From JAFGTF01 sp035527995 (GTDB taxonomy: Bacteria; Spirochaetota; B62-G9; DRHN01): DNA of 12,654 bases. This document shows, one piece after another, positions 8,901 through 12,654 of the stretch (position 1 is the first letter of the stretch; every line of letters begins with the position of its first letter). Where the stretch lies: contig DATKZJ010000183.1 of the NCBI GenBank assembly GCA_035527995.1, positions 1-12,654 of the forward strand, in the 5' to 3' direction. The translations under genes and the position numbers were made by a program. The notes under the pieces were generated by a model. The model searched no databases. It was given only the letters and a program-made list of their open reading frames with translations, and was not told where the DNA came from.

Positions 8901-9397
8901 ATCCTCCTTCCCTCGCTCTCGGTATGGTAGAAAAGCAAAAGCTCATCACCCACCACAGAAAGCCGCGGATCGAAGCTAAAAGCCTCCTCGAGATCGAAGG
9001 TCCCGTCATCCTTCCACGTCCTCCCTCCGTCCCCGCTCTCCCTGGCCCGGATATCCCCCTCAAGCGTATTCCAGACGAGGTAGAGCGTATCGCCGACTGC
9101 GATGACGTCGTATAGAGGGGAAAAGCCCTCCTCTGTCCTGATACGGTCGACAGCCGTGAACGGGCCTTCGAACCGATCCCAGTTTTTTGTACTGAAAACG
9201 ACGATCCTGGAGGAGTCTCTTCCGGAAGCAACGGCGAAGAGGAGAGCCTCGCCCGAGGCCATAACCGCCTTTGTATCGGAAAATCGGGTTTCTTCGCTGC
9301 TTTCGGCGATGGTGACAGGATAATCCCAGAAATATGCGGCACAGAGGGGGATTCCCGCCGCAAAAAACAGTATCACGCCGAAAATAAGTCTTTTCAT
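5981..9397 (-). CDS. Membrane sensor phosphatase: beta-propeller, FN3, HAMP, SpoIIE
   Basis: A 1138-residue protein. Signal peptide at 1-20. A BNR/sialidase-like propeller follows (about 30-395) with Asp-boxes SGDGGRTW (121-128) and SSDHGDTW (229-236). Two FN3-like domains occupy about 400-566, with a proline-rich joint near 471. A first membrane helix (598-621) leads to a basic cytoplasmic loop, a second helix (643-667), a Cache-like external domain (668-811), a third helix (812-836), HAMP (about 832-886) and a coiled coil. The C-terminal SpoIIE/RsbU PP2C phosphatase (916-1138) keeps its metal-binding acidic residues: D934/D937 in GGDYYD, D952 in SDVAGKG, D1076 in FTDG and D1128/D1129 in YDDMTL. 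It should dephosphorylate a STAS antagonist, probably the one encoded at 4530-5075. The ATG overlaps the TPR gene stop as ATGA, with GGAAGAG upstream. An open frame extends upstream but lies inside the TPR gene and lacks a signal peptide start. Confidence 0.9.
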   Translation of the reverse strand: MKRLIFGVILFFAAGIPLCAAYFWDYPVTIAESSEETRFSDTKAVMASGEALLFAVASGRDSSRIVVFSTKNWDRFEGPFTAVDRIRTEEGFSPLYDVIAVGDTLYLVWNTLEGDIRARESGDGGRTWKDDGTFDLEEAFSFDPRLSVVGDELLLFYHTESEGRRIDFFYVKSRGGAETVTVPKQIARGFAGSFFPNIRSHGEDLYVVWQSRPFSEREASVFDIYLAVSSDHGDTWSAPKNLTEEVLGESVRPHLTFDDDKFTLLWESDRDGAWGIYGRDFDLSGNPLGDARKINSSPFNAREPMLLIVDGERLVIYIDERDGKDRIYCARGKDGTWIEEGPLSGSVKGYSLFRSDDGLRILIEGGEGVGYIGPDRRVEKVSIESVGNGYIGKEGLLVNWKEPEDSSGIEGYCYLFNRNEHDLPELVNLDTDIKSLNLSPDEEGAYYLHMRAADRAGNLSETVTVPFIADLTPPPPPVVQPLAFDDGGFYEGNAPIFQWDVEGEDIAGFNYSLSKKKATLSVPRIRTTRGRVKLDGVDGGKWWFSVISVDHAGNVSETSRVEIKMRPIPVIVETQPEETAPLWLLSRSTFRANPFLNLSLMILLGGLLFITLVITFDVLGRYLSLGEGKTMAKSGKLKFGLRFKFSILIGALVLLLTVGISTILSVVGIEQEKRALAGQVFDKAGLSLENLTIVAREGILNNDELLLLSVVSKTMENRDIRYSIILDPKNRVVAHSDLEQIGKRIEDEFTMAAAVSESVLIDPAFHEEDLHELYELSSPVVFAGTRIGTVRIGYSTDSIFATIDELRRKSIYNTIIITLVTIVVGIIGAILLATITIKPIKILAKGVDIIGSGNLDYKIHLKARDEIGMLALEFNRMTERLLEYQQQMENRAKLDEQLEIARGIQQDLIPSTGIDTDRISIDGFYKAASGVGGDYYDFIQVDDGRYGLIMSDVAGKGIPASLMMIMIRSVFKSLIGSGVSDPGRVVTLINNTLAADIASDRFATLLFAVFDMQKKTFRYTNAGYGPLMVYKKKEKKCRLVTPPEGSFPIGVLSDVEYSEEKPIKLLAGDAVVFFTDGIHEARNEEDNEYGMERLSGVVPEFADRESKEMANFIMDDVLGFVGKAEQYDDMTLMVMKVK
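7505..7519 (-). promoter_or_regulatory. Possible internal ribosome-binding site and start in the phosphatase gene
   Basis: Codon 631 is ATG (7505-7507), preceded after 7 bases by GAGGG (7515-7519). It lies in the cytoplasmic loop between membrane helices one and two. Initiation here would give a 508-residue protein with the standard architecture of a stand-alone sensor phosphatase: two membrane helices around an external domain, HAMP and SpoIIE. It may be a relic of gene fusion or a working second start. Confidence 0.35.
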
Positions 9398-11577
9398 ATA
9401 TTTTCTCTTCCAGCCTCGAATCCGAGCCGCTGTTTCGCCCGCTCTATATTGAGCTTCGCGCTTTCGTGTTCGGGATCTATGTTCAGGACCTCCTCCCACT
9501 CTGTGATCGCCTCGGCGTAGAGCCCCTCCATGAAGAGGTGTATGCCGTCGAGATAGTGCCTCTTTATCCTGATGCGGAGATCTTCACCATATCCTCCCGA
9601 TGTCCCGTCCTCCTGCGACTCCACCCTCTCGAGATTACGAAGCTGTGTCTCGGCACGTGCGAGAAACACCCTGGCTTCCACGAACTCCGGATCGAGCTCT
9701 ACGGCTTGCTGCCAGGTCTTTACCGACTCCTCCAGTTTTTCGCTCCTGTAGAGACCCAGCCCGTAGATGTAGAGCTCCCGTGCACGCTCCTGATCCTGTT
9801 TTGTGACGACCGGTTTCTTTTCCTCCTGCTTTCTCGTGAGCTGGGCAAGCTTTATTTTGGCCTTTTCGAATCCGGGGTCTACCTCAAGAACGAGCTTCAG
9901 TTTTACAACAGCCTCCCGGTCCGAACCCCCCTCTATCAGCTCACCGGCCTCGGAGTACATGTTCTCCAGGATATCCCGCACGAGAGAGGGATCGGTCTTG
10001 CTCAGCGCCCTCGCAAGCTTGAGCCTGGCACGTTCGTCGAACGGGAAGATAAGCAGTATCTGCTCGAAGTGCTTCACCGCATCCGTGTAATCGCCGTTGT
10101 TGTACGCTTGTGTGCCGAGACGATTGAGGTTTTCAACGAGACTGTAAAAGGGAGATGTATCCGAAACCGAGGTCTCCTCCTGCCGCTTCAGGGCGATGAT
10201 ATCGCGTACTATGTACTCCCTTATCTGAGAGTTTTCAGGATCGAGCTTCAGCCCCTCGTTGAGCACAGAGAGAGAGCGCTTGAAATCGTTCAGATTGTAG
10301 TACTTTATCCCTTCACGGAGCAACAGCGCCACCTGCTCTGTTCTTTTCTGCTGCTCCTCTCTCTCCCTCTCCGATACTCTCTTCTCTATCTCGTCTATGT
10401 ATCTCCGCGACTCGATTGCACTGTAGTCCATGGCGATAGCATTCTCAAACTGGTCGATCGCCTCCTCATACCTTTGTTCTCTATAAAGTCTCGTTCCGCT
10501 TTCAAAATAGCTTTCGGCGAGTTCCAGAAGCCTCTGTTTCTCCCGCACCTTGAAATCTATCTTGGAGATGTACAACAGGGCCTCCCCGTCACCCGGGACC
10601 AAACCGAGGAGCTGCTTCCACCCCGTTCTTGAACTTTCGTACTCCCATTCATCGAACAGCTGCTTGGATTTATCCCGCAGTATCGCTATACTCTTTTGCC
10701 TCTCCTCCTCTCTCCTCTTCCGCACGAGCAGCAGGTCCTCTATGCGTTCGATATAGACTCTGGCATCCTCCACTCGAAAGCCCATTACAACCGCACTCTC
10801 AAACCGCTCTCTCGACTCTTCGTACTCTCCCAGGGAGTAGAGACTCATCCCCTGCTGATATGTGCTCTCCGCGAGCTGTAGAAATTTCCTCTGCGCCTCA
10901 AGCTCGGCTTCTATCTTAGTGAGGTATACTGCCGCCTCCCCGTCACCCGGGACCAAACCGATGAGTCGCTCCCACTTTTCTTTTGACTCTTCGTACGCCT
11001 CTTGTTCGAAAAGCGCGCGCGCATGCTCTCTGGTCGCTTTAATCTCCCGCTCGAACTCCTCCTGCCTTATCCTCTCCTGCAGGATTGCAATCCGCCCGAT
11101 CCTCCCCGGGTCGAGGTACTCGGTCCCGCTCCCTTCAATCCGCTCTCTATACGTTACCCGCTTCTGCTCTTCAGCCCTCTGCAAACCCTCCTCCGCGAGA
11201 GAGAGGAGGTGCTCGTCATCAGCGCCTATCTCATTTTTGACTTTCATAAAGATCTGAGAGGCCTCGTCCGGCTTCGATTTTTCGAGGAGACGAAACCCTT
11301 CGTAGAGCAGCTTATCTATCTCCTTGAGCTTGGCAAGTGACATCTCTATGAGCCTGGTTACCTCTTCGTCCCAGGGATCTATGGTGCCTGCCTCTGTGAA
11401 CTTTTCCAGGGCTTTTGTGTAGTCCCCGGCATCATAGAGCCTTTTCCCCTCCTCTAAGTACAGGGCAAACTGCTCCATCGTCACCTTGTCTGTCGAGCTC
11501 GCGTAAATACCGGCAGCAGCAAGGATAATGACGGCACCCAGGGTAACGGATTTAATGATCTGTAACATATGGTTCAT
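9394..11577 (-). CDS. Exported TPR-repeat protein
   Basis: A protein of about 727 residues. It has a signal peptide (residues 4-28, hydrophobic core ending near IYASS) and then almost only TPR-like helical repeats separated by charged coiled-coil segments. Clear TPR units sit near 35-68, 488-520, 600-632 and 676-710 (for example AEAITEWEEVLNIDPEHESA). Residues 179-296 and 297-414 are a tandem duplication. TPR arrays bind partner proteins; here the likely site is the periplasm. The gene overlaps the sensor phosphatase gene by ATGA, so the two are translationally coupled and probably act together on the sensor ectodomain. The start is uncertain: ATG at 11577 and at 11568 both precede the signal peptide, neither has a good ribosome-binding site. 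A GTG at 11643 is excluded because it lies in the likely promoter. Specific function unknown. Confidence 0.85.
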   Translation of the reverse strand: MNHMLQIIKSVTLGAVIILAAAGIYASSTDKVTMEQFALYLEEGKRLYDAGDYTKALEKFTEAGTIDPWDEEVTRLIEMSLAKLKEIDKLLYEGFRLLEKSKPDEASQIFMKVKNEIGADDEHLLSLAEEGLQRAEEQKRVTYRERIEGSGTEYLDPGRIGRIAILQERIRQEEFEREIKATREHARALFEQEAYEESKEKWERLIGLVPGDGEAAVYLTKIEAELEAQRKFLQLAESTYQQGMSLYSLGEYEESRERFESAVVMGFRVEDARVYIERIEDLLLVRKRREEERQKSIAILRDKSKQLFDEWEYESSRTGWKQLLGLVPGDGEALLYISKIDFKVREKQRLLELAESYFESGTRLYREQRYEEAIDQFENAIAMDYSAIESRRYIDEIEKRVSEREREEQQKRTEQVALLLREGIKYYNLNDFKRSLSVLNEGLKLDPENSQIREYIVRDIIALKRQEETSVSDTSPFYSLVENLNRLGTQAYNNGDYTDAVKHFEQILLIFPFDERARLKLARALSKTDPSLVRDILENMYSEAGELIEGGSDREAVVKLKLVLEVDPGFEKAKIKLAQLTRKQEEKKPVVTKQDQERARELYIYGLGLYRSEKLEESVKTWQQAVELDPEFVEARVFLARAETQLRNLERVESQEDGTSGGYGEDLRIRIKRHYLDGIHLFMEGLYAEAITEWEEVLNIDPEHESAKLNIERAKQRLGFEAGRENI
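10336..11043 (-). repeat. Tandem 354-bp duplication in the TPR gene
   Basis: Two adjacent units of 118 codons (11043-10690 and 10689-10336) encode similar double-TPR blocks. Both contain the phrase GLVPGDGEA. A 28-base stretch is identical between them (10580-10607 and 10934-10961, offset exactly 354), while flanking bases have diverged clearly. The unit limits are approximate; the period is exact from the identical stretch. Confidence 0.8.
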
Positions 11578-11627
11578 GATATCGCAAACAATATTGATAA
11601 AAAAGTTACAACGGTTTACATGAATAT

Positions 11628-11655
11628 AGTATCTTATGCACACTTACAAAGTCAA
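11628..11655 (-). promoter_or_regulatory. Candidate promoter for the TPR-phosphatase operon
   Basis: On the minus strand TTGACT (11650-11655) is followed after 16 bp by GATACT (11628-11633), or after 18 bp by TACTAT (11626-11631). Transcription would start near 11620 and leave a leader of about 44 bases before the ATG at 11577. This placement argues that the open frame upstream of that ATG is not translated. Confidence 0.55.
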
Positions 11656-11665
11656 TTTTTATAAT
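11637..11665 (+). promoter_or_regulatory. Candidate promoter for the HAD phosphatase gene
   Basis: A perfect TATAAT (11660-11665) lies 17 bp after TGCACA (11637-11642), a partial -35. The ATG at 11681 would then be only about 9 bases from the start of transcription, so AGGA at 11667-11670 may be outside the transcript. The -35 box falls inside the opposite-strand promoter for the TPR gene, so the two promoters overlap. Confidence 0.45.
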
Positions 11666-11680
11666 CAGGACGGTTCGTAG

Positions 11681-12505
11681 ATGAAATACAGGATGTTTGC
11701 GTGCGATCTCGACGGCACCCTCCTTAATGACGGTGCGCAGATAAGCAAGAATAATCTGGAGCACATAAGGCATGCAAAACAAAGCGGGGTGCCTGTAGTC
11801 ATTACCACAGGAAGGAGCTACGCAAAGGCGAAGAAGTATATAGGAGAGATCGATACAGGCGATCCGGCCGTGGTATTCACCGGTGCGGTTATATACCAGG
11901 ACGACAAAATCCTCAGGGCGACACCCCTTAAAAACGAACTGATACATGACGTCCTCAAGCTCCTGAAGGACATGGACTACTCTCCCATTGTGTATCCCGC
12001 AGACAATAACAAATACTACGAGAGCTTCGGCAGCTACCGTGAAGAATACAGCCGCTTTTCAAAGGGCTTCGACGGAAAGCTCATCAAGGTAGACGATCTC
12101 ATGAAGCGGCCCTGGGAAAACATCATACGCATCTCGGTCATCGGCAGCGAGTACGACATGCAGCTGCTCCATCGGGTGACAAAGCAGAGGTTCGGCGGCA
12201 GCGTCACCTCAGTCGACACATACTTCCCTGCGGCCGGGGTCTCCATATTCGAGGTGCTGGACAGCTCGAGCTCAAAATCCAAGGCCCTGGACTTTCTCTG
12301 CCGCAGGCTGAACATCAGCCAGGAGGAGGTCATTGCCTGCGGAGACAACAACAATGATATCGACATGTTACGCTGGGCCGGACTCGGTATCTGCATGAAG
12401 AACGGCATGAGAGGCGTGGTGAGGATCGCTGACTATGTGACACGTCGGGACAACAATGAGGACGGCGTTGCAGAGGTAATAGAGAAGTTTATCCTGAGCG
12501 ACTAG
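11681..12505 (+). CDS. Cof-type HAD-superfamily phosphatase
   Basis: A 274-residue cytoplasmic hydrolase of the Cof/YidA subfamily (HAD class IIB), which removes phosphate from sugar phosphates, flavin precursors or similar small molecules. Motif I is DLDGTLL with nucleophile D9 and acid/base D11. Motif II is the Thr in ITTGRS (T43), motif III the Lys in SSSKSKAL (K199), and motif IV GDNNNDIDML with D222 and D226. The alpha/beta cap lies between about 83 and 190. Two small departures from the usual text are TGAVIY where NGA is common and a Ser after the motif III Lys; neither should abolish activity. Length is complete for the family. The stop codon is one base before the right inverted repeat. 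Substrate cannot be told from sequence. It diverges from the TPR gene and has no evident functional link with it. Confidence 0.93.
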   Translation: MKYRMFACDLDGTLLNDGAQISKNNLEHIRHAKQSGVPVVITTGRSYAKAKKYIGEIDTGDPAVVFTGAVIYQDDKILRATPLKNELIHDVLKLLKDMDYSPIVYPADNNKYYESFGSYREEYSRFSKGFDGKLIKVDDLMKRPWENIIRISVIGSEYDMQLLHRVTKQRFGGSVTSVDTYFPAAGVSIFEVLDSSSSKSKALDFLCRRLNISQEEVIACGDNNNDIDMLRWAGLGICMKNGMRGVVRIADYVTRRDNNEDGVAEVIEKFILSD

Positions 12506-12506
12506 T

Positions 12507-12654
12507 CCCCATCTCTCACACAGGAATTGGGCGTTTAATCCCCGTTTCTCATGACCAACAGCAAACTGTAAGGAACGGGGCTTTTGGCGCTTTTCTCTCC
12601 ATACACTTATCTAAAATACCGAAAAGCCGTTAATCAACTACGAGAAAACCGCAC
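12507..12654. repeat. Right copy of terminal inverted repeat
   Basis: Inverted copy of bases 1-148, with the single mismatch at 12513. It starts one base after the HAD gene stop codon. Read outward (plus strand), TAA at 12569-12571 closes a six-codon frame from ATG 12551. The same frame then stays open to the window end, with AAGGA nine bases before a TTG at 12584; the 23 codons read LALFSPYTYLKYRKAVNQLR and onward. That could be the beginning of a transposase or other repeat-encoded protein cut by the window edge. I cannot name it. The short CCCCGTT/AACGGGG pairing might also help end HAD transcription. Confidence 0.95.

Noticed and set aside
9398..9499. Upstream extension of the phosphatase frame by 34 codons
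   Set aside because: The added residues are charged and lie inside the TPR gene. They would bury the signal peptide, while the ATG at 9397 has a ribosome-binding site and the ATGA overlap.
9466..10632. Long plus-strand open frame (388 codons) opposite the TPR gene
   Set aside because: Its leucine- and arginine-rich text is the antisense image of a Glu/Lys-rich TPR gene with strong codon bias. It has no recognisable domain and no ribosome-binding site, and it overlaps a well-supported gene.
11578..11643. GTG start 22 codons upstream for the TPR protein
   Set aside because: It falls within the likely promoter spacer and precedes the expected transcription start. The signal peptide begins cleanly at the later ATGs.
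1..12654. CRISPR array, tRNA or rRNA genes
   Set aside because: No regularly spaced direct repeats and no cloverleaf or rRNA-like sequence were seen on either strand.

Overview
The window carries six complete protein genes between two inverted copies of a 148-base repeat. It looks like chromosomal DNA of an anaerobic or microaerophilic Gram-negative (two-membrane) bacterium. The anaerobic signature is a single-chain pyruvate:ferredoxin oxidoreductase. The two-membrane inference rests on two exported proteins with large domains placed outside the inner membrane. Base composition is moderate, with AT-rich intergenic stretches. I cannot assign a phylum: the long TPR protein and the SpoIIE/STAS/RsbW signalling set would suit spirochaetes, deltaproteobacteria-like lineages or several uncultured phyla.

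Layout, left to right: inverted repeat (1-148); a short stretch with no gene; two hairpins, one a strong terminator for leftward transcripts; then five leftward genes. In order of transcription (right to left) these are an exported TPR-repeat protein (9394-11577); a large membrane-bound SpoIIE/RsbU-type phosphatase with an extracytoplasmic beta-propeller (5981-9397, overlapping the TPR gene by 4 bases); bacterioferritin (5212-5679); a STAS antagonist with a C-terminal zinc ribbon (4530-5075); an RsbW/SpoIIAB-type kinase (4101-4526); and pyruvate:ferredoxin oxidoreductase nifJ (356-3955). One rightward gene, a Cof-type HAD phosphatase (11681-12505), diverges from the TPR gene and stops one base before the second repeat copy (12507-12654).

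The phosphatase, STAS protein and kinase are the three parts of a partner-switching relay. The inferred logic is that the TPR protein and propeller/FN3 ectodomain sense something in the envelope, the HAMP domain passes this to the phosphatase, the phosphatase dephosphorylates the STAS protein, and that changes what the kinase binds. No sigma factor is encoded here, so the output target is unknown. Iron storage and pyruvate oxidation genes lie among the signalling genes, and an unusual repeated motif lies upstream of bacterioferritin, which makes redox or iron status a reasonable but untested theme.

The perfect part of the terminal inverted repeat is exactly 141 bases and reaches both window ends. 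This suggests a whole assembly contig broken at a multicopy repeat, so the outer limits of the repeat are probably not biological.
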